Part shown: positions 44,890 to 53,464 of the stretch, one piece after another
Layout of the letters: each line of letters starts with the position of its first letter
Numbering within the stretch: the stretch's first letter is position 1
From: an uncultured Pirellulaceae bacterium
GTDB lineage: Bacteria; Planctomycetota; Planctomycetia; Pirellulales; Pirellulaceae
Length of the DNA stretch: 64,000 nt
Assembly (NCBI GenBank): GCA_937941455.1
Contig: CALDHM010000037.1
Location: 1 to 64,000, forward strand
Reading direction: 5' to 3'
The notes under the pieces: model-generated
Databases searched by the model: none
What the model saw: only the letters and a program-made list of their open reading frames with translations
Told to the model about the DNA's origin: nothing
Program-made: the position numbers and the translations under genes

Positions 44890-45525
44890 ATGATTCGATG
44901 TGTTTTTTCGATGACAACTGTGGTTCTTGTCGTGTTGATCGCTGGCGAGGCGACCGGACAAATCCGGGATTTCGGCCTGGAAGCGCGGCGAACCTATCAT
45001 TACGCCCCGGAACTGCCCGGGGGCATCAAGGGCTGGATCTACCGGGAAACAACCGGTCAAAACGGCCGCTTCTACAACTGCGATGGCGAGGAAGCCAAAC
45101 GCTATTCACCCTACATCGATTGGTCCACGAATTGCCACTGCGAATATTTGCCAACATGGGGCACCGTGCTGCGACGCGATATCCGAGAGGTGAAGGAGCG
45201 AGTGCGCAGCGGGGCTTGCCGCGACGGAAATTGCGTCGATGTCTCGAGTATGGCCACGTCGGACTATGCCGTAACGCATCAACAGATCGCCAAAAGTAGT
45301 GATCGCCCAACGTCCTCGGATTCAGCGCGAGAACTGGGCCGCATGAAAATGGCAAGCTCAGCAACGAGCGCCGTGAAGAATAACGCCGTCACCGTGAAGA
45401 CGACTGCTGATGCGTCGAAGAAAAGCGAATCCGCCAAGGCTGCTTCGGCGACGTCTCAAACCTCCGCCAACCGAACTGCCTCGTCAAGCTCAAGCGCGCT
45501 CGAGCGCTTGTTCAAGGTCCGCTAG
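44890..45525 (+). CDS. small secreted Cys-containing protein, unknown function
   Basis: A 211-residue protein from ATG 44890 with a signal peptide (MIRCVFSMTTVVLVVLIAGE). The mature N-terminal 110 residues are rich in aromatic residues and Cys (YHYAPELPGGIKGWIYRETT, FYNCDGEEAKRYSPYID, TNCHCEYLPTW), the rest is a Ser/Thr/Ala/Lys-rich tail that looks disordered. It may be an extracytoplasmic protein tethered or processed via the tail. No family is recognised. The stop lies 36 bases inside the convergent metB-like gene. Confidence 0.65.
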   Translation: MIRCVFSMTTVVLVVLIAGEATGQIRDFGLEARRTYHYAPELPGGIKGWIYRETTGQNGRFYNCDGEEAKRYSPYIDWSTNCHCEYLPTWGTVLRRDIREVKERVRSGACRDGNCVDVSSMATSDYAVTHQQIAKSSDRPTSSDSARELGRMKMASSATSAVKNNAVTVKTTADASKKSESAKAASATSQTSANRTASSSSSALERLFKVR

Positions 45526-46692
45526 GAGATCCTCGGCGTTTTCGATTCCTGCCGCGATGCGAATCATGCTGTCGGAAATGCCGAACTTCTGCCGATTTTC
45601 CGGTGTTTGCGTGTAGTAGCTCATCACCAGCGGCTGCTCGATCAGCGAATCGACTCCGCCAAGGCTGGGTGCGATGCGGAAAATGCGGCAGGCGTCGACG
45701 ACGCGCGCCGCGGCGCGCCAATCTTGATCGAGCAATTCGAAGGTCACGAGGCCACCGAAGCCTCGCATGGTTTTGGTGGCGATTTCATAGCCAGAATGAC
45801 TTGACAAACCTGGATAGTAAACGCATTTGACCTTGGGGTGTTTCGATAAAAACTCGGCAATCCGCTGACCGTTATCGTTGTGGCGTTGCATGCGCAGCTC
45901 GAAAGTTTTTAGCCCCCGCTGCAGCAAGTAGCAATTCCACGCCGAGCTGATGCAGCCTAAAATCCCGCGAAGGTTCTCGACGTCGGCGAGTTTTTGCCGC
46001 GAGCCCAACAGGACGCCGGCCAGCAGATCGTGATGCCCTGCCAGATACTTTGTAGCCGAATGCAGGACATAGTCGACGCCGTAAGTGATCGGTTGCAAAT
46101 TGTAGGGCGTCGCCAGCGTTGCATCGATCAGCGTTTCGACTCCGTGACGCCGACCGACGTCCACGAAGCGTTCCAAGTCGATGACGCTCAGGTGCGGGTT
46201 GGTTGGCGATTCACTAATCAACAGCTTGGTCCGCGAATTGATGGCTCGCTCCATAGCCGAGAAGTCGCCGGTTTTCACTTGATGCGTCGTCACGCCGAAC
46301 CGCGACATGTGCTTGGTGCAGAATTCTCGACTGCGGTGATAGCACTCGTCGAAGAAGACGACTTCGTCGCCGCTGTTGAGTTTGGTCATGAGCAAGCAGA
46401 CTAGTGCCGACATGCCGCTGGAAAACAGCAGCCCTCGCTCGGCTCCCTCCAGCGCCGCCAATTTTCGCTCGACGATCTTCTCGTTTGGGTTGCCGTAGCG
46501 ACCGTATTCGCCACGATCTTGGTTCTGCTCGATGAAATCGATGACCGCTTGAGTATTTTCGAACGAATAGGTCGCCGCGCAGACGATCGGGTCAGGCACG
46601 GCATACGCCAGCTTTTGCCGTACCTCTCCCCCTTGAACGGCGATCGTCGACATCCGCTGCTGCGGCTCAATCTGAGTATTTTCTGGATTCAT
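45490..46692 (-). CDS. cystathionine gamma-synthase/lyase-family PLP enzyme
   Basis: A 400-residue Cys/Met-metabolism PLP enzyme (MetB/MetC/MGL family). Features include YGRYGNPNEKIVERKLAALE, the phosphate-binding SSGMSALVCLLM, ESPTNPHLSVIDLERFV, and the PLP-lysine motif LHSATKYLAGHHDLLAGV. The C-terminus has RIAPSLGGVDSLIEQPLVMS. The family cannot be split confidently into synthase or lyase without alignment; a gamma-synthase is my first choice. ATG at 46692 gives the family N-terminus; the frame is open 64 codons further upstream but that part is not protein-like. Its 3' end overlaps the secreted-protein gene by 36 bases, convergent. Confidence 0.88.
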   Translation of the reverse strand: MNPENTQIEPQQRMSTIAVQGGEVRQKLAYAVPDPIVCAATYSFENTQAVIDFIEQNQDRGEYGRYGNPNEKIVERKLAALEGAERGLLFSSGMSALVCLLMTKLNSGDEVVFFDECYHRSREFCTKHMSRFGVTTHQVKTGDFSAMERAINSRTKLLISESPTNPHLSVIDLERFVDVGRRHGVETLIDATLATPYNLQPITYGVDYVLHSATKYLAGHHDLLAGVLLGSRQKLADVENLRGILGCISSAWNCYLLQRGLKTFELRMQRHNDNGQRIAEFLSKHPKVKCVYYPGLSSHSGYEIATKTMRGFGGLVTFELLDQDWRAAARVVDACRIFRIAPSLGGVDSLIEQPLVMSYYTQTPENRQKFGISDSMIRIAAGIENAEDLLADLEQALERA

Positions 46693-47308
46693 GAATAAGC
46701 TTGAATAAAACTTCAGAGTCTTCGACAGATCGTTCGGCCATTGGCTGACCCGATTGGAGTTTTTGGTCCGATCGACATGTTGCTGCCTTAAGGAAACATT
46801 TAACAGCACGATCTCAGCGTCAGACCGTGCCGATTTAATATTCCATGCGCCATCACCCGAATCAAGTGCTCCAGCAGGCCCCACCCTTTTTGCCGCACGT
46901 ACGCCAAGTCTCGAAACAGGGCTAGGCTTTCAGCGCTCTGGATCTACATCAATAGCACGGCCAATCGATCAGACTGAAAATTACAACATTGTCAGTTTGG
47001 ACGAGACCGGCCGACTGGGACCCTTAAAAGGCATTTGTCTGATCATTCCTCCCGGCAACTCGATTGACAGTTGGAAGCTCCGTCAAATGACCACTTCCGT
47101 CTTGTGCGAATAGCATAGCAACCGTCCGATATGTTTTCTGTCGGTGAAAAGTATTGTCATGAGCTAAGTTCACGCTAGACCGAGGACCTGGAACACAAGG
47201 AGCCGTAGTCCAAAAGTCTGAGGTTGCGGATGTCGAATTGAAAGCAGGTTCACAATATTTAGGTTTGATGGAAAGCTTGTTCAGGGATCCGGCGGCGAGG
47301 GAGTCTTA
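46693..47308. other. 616-bp region between the metB-like gene and the IS
   Basis: No intact gene. A 119-codon plus-strand frame (46754-47113) has no recognisable motif. The last 145 bases contain an open stretch without start codon (about 47165-47308, containing ADVELKAGSQYLGL and SLFRDPAARES) that reads like a protein C-terminus and stops at the IS boundary; this might be a gene remnant. The metB promoter is presumably in the first part. Confidence 0.45.
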
Positions 47309-48242
47309 GAGCCTATCCGAAAACCCCTGATCTAGCATATGTAAGATATGCATATGCGAGATGCAGGCAAGCAATATGATTTTGTACTTGCGTTTCCCAG
47401 CGAATGTGTATTCCCCGGAATCGATTTAGCCAACCGTGTGTTCGCTCGAAAACCCATCGCCTAGCCTTCTTTCGACAACCCCGTGCGGCGTCTTTGGATT
47501 CATCACCGTGAGACTTGATATGAGCGATGTATCCGTACACAGTTTCAAGCCTCTCTCGAACTGCTTTAGAATCATATCCTTGATCTAAAACGAGGTGCTC
47601 CTCGAGGCCCTCCTCAGTTTGTGGTAAGCACTCCCAAGCATCGTCTATTGTCTGTTCCAGCAGTCGGATGTCGTGCACATTGGCACCAGCTACAGCCAGT
47701 CCCAGTGGGATACCGTTGGCGTCGGTCATCAATGATCTTTTCGTTCCTTGCTTGGCTCGGGCCGTTGGGTTTTTCCCCGTCTTTTAATAGCCCAAAGGGG
47801 CTTTGGTCATTGCACCGTCCACGCACTGACATCGCAGATCCAATCCGACCAGATCGTCATAGTCCGCTAATGCCTCCTGCTAAAGCAGGCAGAATACACC
47901 GGCCTCTAACCACTCCTGAAAGTACTGATGCGCTGAGCTGCCAGGAGCCAATTCCTTCGGAATGGCATTTCATTGACAGCCCGTTCGCAAACGGCAGAGG
48001 ATGGCATCTGCAGCACGTCGTAAATCCGCTTGCGGATGCCCCCCCTCGGTATTTTCGGGGTGTTTCGGTACAAGGGGTTCCTTTAGTTCCCAGAGCCCGT
48101 CTGGCATGAGGTAGTCATCATAGCGGCTCGCACCATCCATGGTGAGTCCTTTGTGTTTGAGTTGTTTTTATGGCCACTTTTCAAATACACGGGACGCACC
48201 GGTGCAGCAAGCTTATTTCAGTTCTAGGTTTTCGGATAGATA
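47309..48242 (-). mobile_element. degenerate IS5-family insertion sequence (about 934 bp)
   Basis: Terminal inverted repeats are CTATCCGAAAACC (47313-47325) and its exact complement (48227-48239). A TTA triplet flanks both ends (47306-47308 and 48243-48245), matching the short target duplication of IS5-group elements. The single transposase frame reads toward the left end and its TAG stop lies inside the left repeat, as in compact IS5 elements. The transposase is inactivated by three stops, so the element is dead unless helped in trans. Confidence 0.8.
47313..48140 (-). pseudogene. IS5-family DDE transposase, broken by three in-frame stops
   Basis: A single 276-codon frame runs from ATG (complement of 48138-48140) to the TAG at 47313-47315 with no frameshift. 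The protein starts MDGASRYDDYLMPDGLWELK and has DDE-family segments: GLDLRCQCVDGAMTKAP, NGIPLGLAVAGANVHDIRL, LVLDQGYDS, and the C-terminal RRWVFERTHGWLNRFRGI. It is interrupted at a TGA after RLRTGCQ, a TAG after AGVFCLL and a TAA after TKAPLGY. The first two stand where IS5 transposases normally have Trp. These are nonsense mutations, so this is decay rather than programmed frameshifting. Confidence 0.85.
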
Positions 48243-48279
48243 TTAAATACAAAAACCTCCAGCACCAATGGAACCCTAA

Positions 48280-48300
48280 TTTAACCGTTTGCCGCAGGCG
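48280..48300 (+). repeat. REP-like element (family 2, copy d)
   Basis: TTTAACCGTTTGCCGCAGGC, 38 bases outside the right end of the IS; related to the copies at 19634, 19708 and 42338. Confidence 0.45.
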
Positions 48301-48404
48301 TGCGTGAAATACATAAAGACGGGTACGCATATAATGTACAGGTTTGCCTGCAGCTAACTGTTAAACGAATTTCGTGTCGGAAGCCGCTCGTCTCAACTTT
48401 ATCT

Positions 48405-48915
48405 ATCACACCAGCCCATCTCATAATCGTTCAGCACGATGAAATTCGCTCCGCGGCCACCAAGAAGGTGGACGAAATCATTGAGGCCGTCTGTGCGGGC
48501 CAAGCGGGTGAGCTGTTTCCCCTGCCGCTCAAACTTCAAGCCGAGCCGATTGTCGGACGTCGATTTTCAGAAATACGCTCAGGCTACTCAAACCCAGCTG
48601 GCGCAATCGAAAGTAGTAAAGGTTTCGGCTCTTCCGTGGAAACGCGGCGACCTGGACGCCGGCGGCTTTCGCATTCTTGCCGCCGTCCGCCGCGTTTTCC
48701 CGCAAGTCAAAAGCCTGCTGATGGATCTGCCTACGTTTGAACTCTATCGCCATCGTGCCGTTGTCGAAAGCGACCGCCAGTTCGAAGTTCGGGCGACATT
48801 GACCGAACCAGAATACAACCTCTCGCAGTATCTCGCCCAAGAAAACCTTCGTCTTGAGCAAGACGCCTTGCGCGACAGTCATGTTAACGCCGAAATTCGC
48901 CGAGTATTGGGCTAA
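48405..48915 (+). pseudogene. internally deleted JetD-like (Wadjet, DUF3322/DUF2220) remnant
   Basis: Two pieces of one gene lie in different frames. The first (about 48430-48580) reads HDEIRSAATKKVDEIIEAVC and AGELFPLPLKLQAEP, resembling the N-terminal DUF3322 domain of JetD. The second (about 48595-48915) reads LPWKRGDLDAGGFRILAAVR, FPQVKSLLMDLPTFELYRHR and LAQENLRLEQDALRD, resembling the C-terminal Toprim-like DUF2220 domain with its GDxDxxGF motif. Intact JetD has about 380-400 residues; here the middle two thirds are missing. JetD is the nuclease subunit of the plasmid-restricting Wadjet system. No jetA, jetB or jetC remains beside it. The family call is from recalled motif similarity. 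Confidence 0.6.
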
Positions 48916-49078
48916 AAGATCATAAGTTTACCTGGCCTTAACAGCGAATAACATGATGATCACGATTCGCCCGATAAAGTCGCGAATGTGTTCCGCTTGC
49001 TACAAAGGGGGCTCGCCAGAGTTCCTTACCGATCGTTAAAAACATTGATGGGACGGTACTGTTACGGTGGGGTTCAAG

Positions 49079-49522
49079 ATGTCGTATTGTTACGAATATC
49101 CGCGACCGGCAATTAGTGTGGACATTGTGGTGGTACGGCGGATGGCCGATGGTTTGGAGGTGGTTCTGATCCGCCGGGATCGCCCTCCCTTTGAGGGCTG
49201 TTGGGCATTGCCGGGCGGGTTTATGGATATCGATGAAACGGTCGAAGCCGCTGCCGCTCGAGAATTGCGTGAGGAAACAGGGCTGATTGCCCCTAAACTC
49301 AAGTTGATCGGACCGTTTTCTGCGGTTGATCGGGATCCACGCGGCCGAGTCGTATCGATCGCGTTTGTCACTGTGATCGATCCACTGCAAGTCCCGCGGG
49401 CAGGAGATGACGCGGCGGAGGTGCAATGGTTCAAGGTTGGCGAGCTGCCGCCGCTGGCCTTTGATCACGATCGCATTCTCGAAGCAGGTCTGGAAGTCAG
49501 CCGTTCGATATTCGGCGACTGA
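49079..49522 (+). CDS. NUDIX hydrolase
   Basis: A 147-residue NUDIX protein. The NUDIX box is complete: GGFMDIDETVEAAAARELRE continuing ETG (pattern Gx5Ex7REUxEExGU). It starts MSYCYEYPRPAISVDIVVVR, similar to ADP-ribose pyrophosphatase or NrtR-like N-termini, but no HTH follows, so it is an enzyme rather than a regulator. Substrate unknown (nucleoside diphosphate derivative). ATG at 49079 is used; GTG at 49067 is a near alternative. It is the first ordinary gene after the degenerate IS/JetD patch. Confidence 0.87.
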   Translation: MSYCYEYPRPAISVDIVVVRRMADGLEVVLIRRDRPPFEGCWALPGGFMDIDETVEAAAARELREETGLIAPKLKLIGPFSAVDRDPRGRVVSIAFVTVIDPLQVPRAGDDAAEVQWFKVGELPPLAFDHDRILEAGLEVSRSIFGD

Positions 49523-49781
49523 GGCCGCCCACGGTAATGCAGCGGGCCAAATCCAGTACAGTGTCAAACATCAAATTCCGGTTGAGCCACATTGCTCGCG
49601 TCGCGTTTGACGGCGGAATAACGAGAGCTGGCGATAAGGGCTAGGACATGTGGGAACAAAATGACCTGCGCGGGGCCGTTGTCCGCGGTAATGATATTAA
49701 CGGGACGCTAGCGCGTTGGGCGAATTGTTTTTTGGAAACGACCTAACTTGGCAATTTTTTGCTGATTGATTTCACTGGCAA

Positions 49782-50471
49782 CTAGGGAAGGACAATTTGA
49801 AAGGAGCCGGAGCGGGGTTGGTCGGCAGTGTCGGGGCGGTCTAGTTGGATGGTGACGAGTTCTCGCTCCTTGGGTTGCAATGAGCGATAGAGGCCGTCGC
49901 GGGCGTTGTCCTCGCCGAAGTCCGAGAAATAGCATTGAGTGATCAGCCGCTTGCGCTCGGGCGCATCGATTCGAAAGTGAATGTGCCGAGCGGTGCGGCC
50001 GGGATATTTGCCAGGGATGATCGTTTTGAAGGAGTAAGTGCCGTCGTCACCGGTGATCGCACGTCCCCAAAACTGAAAATTGTTATCGAGCAAGGCCCGA
50101 TTGTTGGCGTCGCGATCATGATGGTAACGGCCTGACGCGCAGGCTTGCCATATTTCAACGACGGCATTGGCGAGCGGTTTGCCTTGACAATTTTTCACCG
50201 TACCGCGGACAACGATTCGATCGCCCTTGGCGAATTCATGGCCGGCGATTCTTTGGATCAGGTCGGTGTCATTGAACAGTTGCTGATCAATCGAGGGGAC
50301 CGGGTAAAACGGGCCCTCGGTTTGAGCCGGGGTCAACGGCAGGTCTTCGTCGGGCCTCCACAAGCCGTTGCCAGCGAGAGCCCAGCCCGGTACCGCGAAA
50401 CTGATTCCGCCGGTCAATAGTTGCAGGAAGCGGCGACGATGTGCCTGGAAAAAATCCTGGGGAGCGTTCAT
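49782..50471 (-). CDS. secreted intradiol ring-cleavage dioxygenase
   Basis: A 229-residue intradiol dioxygenase-like protein. The N-terminus has a twin-arginine-like signal (RRRFLQLLTGGISFAVPGWA). The catalytic domain starts TPAQTEGPFYPVPSIDQQLF and has the non-heme iron ligands: Tyr in GRYHHDRD, Tyr in IIPGKYPGR, and the two His in TARHIHFRIDAP. This matches the protocatechuate 3,4-dioxygenase/catechol 1,2-dioxygenase family, but many planctomycete homologues carry export signals and have no aromatic-degradation neighbours, as here. Substrate is therefore open. The ATG at 50471 is chosen because it precedes the signal peptide directly. Confidence 0.82.
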   Translation of the reverse strand: MNAPQDFFQAHRRRFLQLLTGGISFAVPGWALAGNGLWRPDEDLPLTPAQTEGPFYPVPSIDQQLFNDTDLIQRIAGHEFAKGDRIVVRGTVKNCQGKPLANAVVEIWQACASGRYHHDRDANNRALLDNNFQFWGRAITGDDGTYSFKTIIPGKYPGRTARHIHFRIDAPERKRLITQCYFSDFGEDNARDGLYRSLQPKERELVTIQLDRPDTADQPRSGSFQIVLP

Positions 50472-50638
50472 GAGTTGATTCTCGATTCGGCGTGGGATGG
50501 ATTTCCGCGATTGCAGCGGGTGGCGATTCACACGATTGAATCGTCTCCATGGTCGCATGAATCAGCAAGCGAGACCATCGACAAACTTAATTTTCCGAGC
50601 CGCCGGAATTCCGTACGACGGATGCGGGAGATGCGTCC

Positions 50639-52174
50639 TTATTGCCAGATCTGCCGGTCGAGTTGGCGGTAATTGACGGCCTCTTGGAGATGTTCCAGTC
50701 GAATGTGGGCGGCATCGTCCAAGTCGGCGATCGTACGCGCCACGCGGAGAACCTTGTCGTGAGCTCGGGCGGAGAGTCCCATTTCATTGACACTTGCCTT
50801 CATCAAAGCCATGCCCGCATCGTCCAGGCGGCAGAACTCGCGCAGCTGTTTGCTGCTCATTTGGGCGTTGTACAGGATTTTGTATTTGGCGAACCGTCGG
50901 GCTTGGATTTCGCGGGCTCGCAAGACTTGCTCGCGGATCACGGCACTGCTGGTTCCTGGAATCGACGAAGCGAGTTCTTTGTATTCGGCCGCGGGGACTT
51001 CGACATGCAAGTCGATGCGGTCCAGCAGGGGTCCAGAAATTTTGCCCATGTATTTTTCGATTTGCTGCGGAGTGCAATTGCATTCGCGTCGCGGATCGGT
51101 GCGATAGCCGCAGGGGCATGGGTTCAGCGCAGCGACGAGCATGAAGTTTGCCGGAAACGTCGTCGAGTTGAGCGCCCGGCTAATGGTGACGATGCGATCC
51201 TCGAGCGGCTGGCGGAGGACCTCGAGGGTTCGGCGATTAAACTCCGGAAGTTCGTCCAAAAACAAGACGCCATTGTGGGCCATGCTGATTTCGCCGGGGG
51301 TGGGGGTGCTGCCTCCACCGACGAGTCCCGCCTCGCTGATCGTGTGGTGGGGTGAGCGAAACGGGCGGCGCGCCATCAACGGCTGGCCCGGTGCGAGGCG
51401 GCCCAAGGCGCTGTAGATGCGCGTCGTCTCGATCGACTCCTCGGGCGTCAATTGAGGCAGGACGGTAGGGATCCGCTTGGAGAGCATCGTTTTGCCGGAA
51501 CCCGGCGGCCCGAGCATCAAAAGGTTGTGCGCGCCAGCGGCTGCGATGGTGATGGCTCGTTTGGCGAGCTCTTGTCCGCGGACGTCGGCGAAGTCTTCGT
51601 CGTAGATCGAGAATTCTTGAAAGATTTCGGCGAGCCGCGAAGGGGTAGGTTCGATGATCAACTCACCCGTAAAAAATCCGATCGTCTGGGTAAGACTATC
51701 GACGGGGATGACATCCAGGTTGCTGACCACGGCGGCCTCGGGAGCATTTTCGCGAGGCACGACGAGCCCGCGCAGGCCTTGTCGAGCTGCCGCGATAGCC
51801 ATTGACAGGACTCCCTTGGCGGGGCGCGTGTGCCCCTCGAGTGCTAATTCGCCAACGACGGCATAGTCGGCGAATTTATCCGATGTAATCTGCCCACTGG
51901 CCGCAAGGATTCCCAAGGAGATCGGCAAGTCGAATGAAGCGGCTTGTTTCGGCAATTCGGCAGGTGCGAGATTGATGACAACACGGTCGGCCGGGCGCTC
52001 GAATCCGGAGTTGGCCAGCGCTCGGCCTACGCGATGCGTACTTTCGCGAACGGCCGCCTCGGGCAAGCCGACCAGGATGGTCTTGGGCATCGCCACGGGA
52101 GAGACGTCGACCTCGACCTCCACCGGTTCGGCTTCGATACCGACGAGCGAAAACGTTTTCAATTTGGCAAGCAT
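50639..52174 (-). CDS. comM: YifB/ComM-family Mg-chelatase-like AAA+ ATPase
   Basis: A 511-residue protein: N-terminal ChlI-associated domain (MLAKLKTFSLVGIEAEPVEV, ILVGLPEAAVRESTHRVGRA), Walker A GPPGSGKTM, Walker B region GVLFLDELPEFNRRTLEVLR, sensor and the Cys-rich insert CPCGYRTDPRRECNC, and the C-terminal ChlI domain. ComM is a hexameric helicase that promotes branch migration during natural transformation; YifB proteins without competence are also widespread. The ATG at 52174 gives the conserved start; the frame is open 48 codons upstream. It is divergent from the moxR operon. Confidence 0.93.
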   Translation of the reverse strand: MLAKLKTFSLVGIEAEPVEVEVDVSPVAMPKTILVGLPEAAVRESTHRVGRALANSGFERPADRVVINLAPAELPKQAASFDLPISLGILAASGQITSDKFADYAVVGELALEGHTRPAKGVLSMAIAAARQGLRGLVVPRENAPEAAVVSNLDVIPVDSLTQTIGFFTGELIIEPTPSRLAEIFQEFSIYDEDFADVRGQELAKRAITIAAAGAHNLLMLGPPGSGKTMLSKRIPTVLPQLTPEESIETTRIYSALGRLAPGQPLMARRPFRSPHHTISEAGLVGGGSTPTPGEISMAHNGVLFLDELPEFNRRTLEVLRQPLEDRIVTISRALNSTTFPANFMLVAALNPCPCGYRTDPRRECNCTPQQIEKYMGKISGPLLDRIDLHVEVPAAEYKELASSIPGTSSAVIREQVLRAREIQARRFAKYKILYNAQMSSKQLREFCRLDDAGMALMKASVNEMGLSARAHDKVLRVARTIADLDDAAHIRLEHLQEAVNYRQLDRQIWQ

Positions 52175-52388
52175 CAACAAAGTCCGTCGTTCGCGAGGGG
52201 CGAGTGGTCCGCGTATCGAAACGCGGTGCTCGATATTGTAATGCATCGGTTCTGCTTGGGGAGTGTTCACCGCGACTCGCTGATCCCGCCGAAAAAGCCA
52301 AAATTTAATCGATGCCAAGACTGGAAAAGGGATATGCCGATTGTCACAATAAAAACTCCCTCAATTGAGCTCATCGGAGCGAAGGAAC

Positions 52389-53390
52389 ATGAATCACGAT
52401 ACGCTGCACGAGCAGGCGGAGCAGTTTCGCTCGCGTTACCAAGCGATCAAGGATGAAATCGGCAAGGTGATTGTCGGACATGACGAAATTGTTCATGGAG
52501 TCCTGACCTCGCTGATGATCGGCGGGCATTGTTTGCTGGAAGGGGCGCCAGGTTTGGGGAAGACTTTGCTGGTAAAGACTCTTGCTGACGCTTTGAGTCT
52601 CGACTTTAGCCGCATCCAGTTCACCCCCGACCTCATGCCCGCCGACATTCTTGGGACGAACATGATCGTGGAGACGCCGGAGGGGAAACGAGCATTCGAG
52701 TTTCAGAAGGGACCGATCTTCACCCAGATTTGTTTGGCAGACGAAATCAACCGCGCGACGCCGAAGACCCAATCAGCACTGCTCGAAACGATGCAGGAAG
52801 GGACCGTGACCGTTGCCGGCCAGCGATTTGTTCTGAAAAAACCTTTCTTCGTGATGGCGACGCAAAATCCCATCGAACAAGAGGGAACCTATCCGCTCCC
52901 TGAGGCGCAACTCGACCGATTCCTGTTCAAGCTGATCGTCGATTATTCGACTCGCGAGGAACTGGCGACGATCATCGACCGCACCACCCGCGGCATCAAG
53001 ATCGAAACGAATGCGGTGATGGATAGCACCGAGATCTTGAACTGGCAGCAGTTGATTCGACAGGTCATCCTTGCCGACCATGTCCGCGACTATATCGTGC
53101 GGTTGACGATGGCGACGCATCCGTTTGGCCCGCAAGCGATCGATCAGACGAACAAGTATCTCCGCTGGGGCAGCAGTCCCCGGGGGGCACAGACTCTGGC
53201 GTTGGCGTCGAAGGTCCGGGCCCTGCTCGAGGGGCGATTCAACGTCAGCTTCGAGGATGTACGACGAGTGTACCTGCCTGCCCTGCGGCATCGGGTGATT
53301 TTGAACTTCGAGGCCTTGGCCGAAGGAATAACCGCCGATCAGGTCTTACTCGACATTCTCAACACAGTGCCGCAAAAGGCAGATGCTTAG
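52389..53390 (+). CDS. moxR: MoxR-type AAA+ ATPase
   Basis: A 333-residue MoxR ATPase: Walker A EGAPGLGKTLLVKTLA, Walker B LADEINRATPKTQSALLETM, sensor 1 MATQNPIEQEGTYPLPEAQL, then the lid. MoxR proteins act as chaperones with VWA/DUF58 partners. It begins the co-directional set moxR - DUF58 - VWA. ATG at 52389 precedes MNHDTLHEQAEQF; the frame is open 8 codons further. The DUF58 gene follows after 74 bases. Confidence 0.94.
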   Translation: MNHDTLHEQAEQFRSRYQAIKDEIGKVIVGHDEIVHGVLTSLMIGGHCLLEGAPGLGKTLLVKTLADALSLDFSRIQFTPDLMPADILGTNMIVETPEGKRAFEFQKGPIFTQICLADEINRATPKTQSALLETMQEGTVTVAGQRFVLKKPFFVMATQNPIEQEGTYPLPEAQLDRFLFKLIVDYSTREELATIIDRTTRGIKIETNAVMDSTEILNWQQLIRQVILADHVRDYIVRLTMATHPFGPQAIDQTNKYLRWGSSPRGAQTLALASKVRALLEGRFNVSFEDVRRVYLPALRHRVILNFEALAEGITADQVLLDILNTVPQKADA

Positions 53391-53464
53391 CCGATCGCCT
53401 CTCAGAGACCGCCCTACCCTCCCCTGTCGCTCCGCAAAATCTTGGCCTCCAGAGTTGTTGATCG

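Noticed and set aside
46754-47113. 119-codon plus-strand frame between the metB-like gene and the IS
   Set aside because: No motif or ribosome binding site, and low similarity to protein composition; kept only as part of the intergenic description.
47614-47832. Separate 72-codon minus-strand frame inside the IS
   Set aside because: The transposase can be read through in a single other frame with three stops, so a second frame or a programmed frameshift is not needed.
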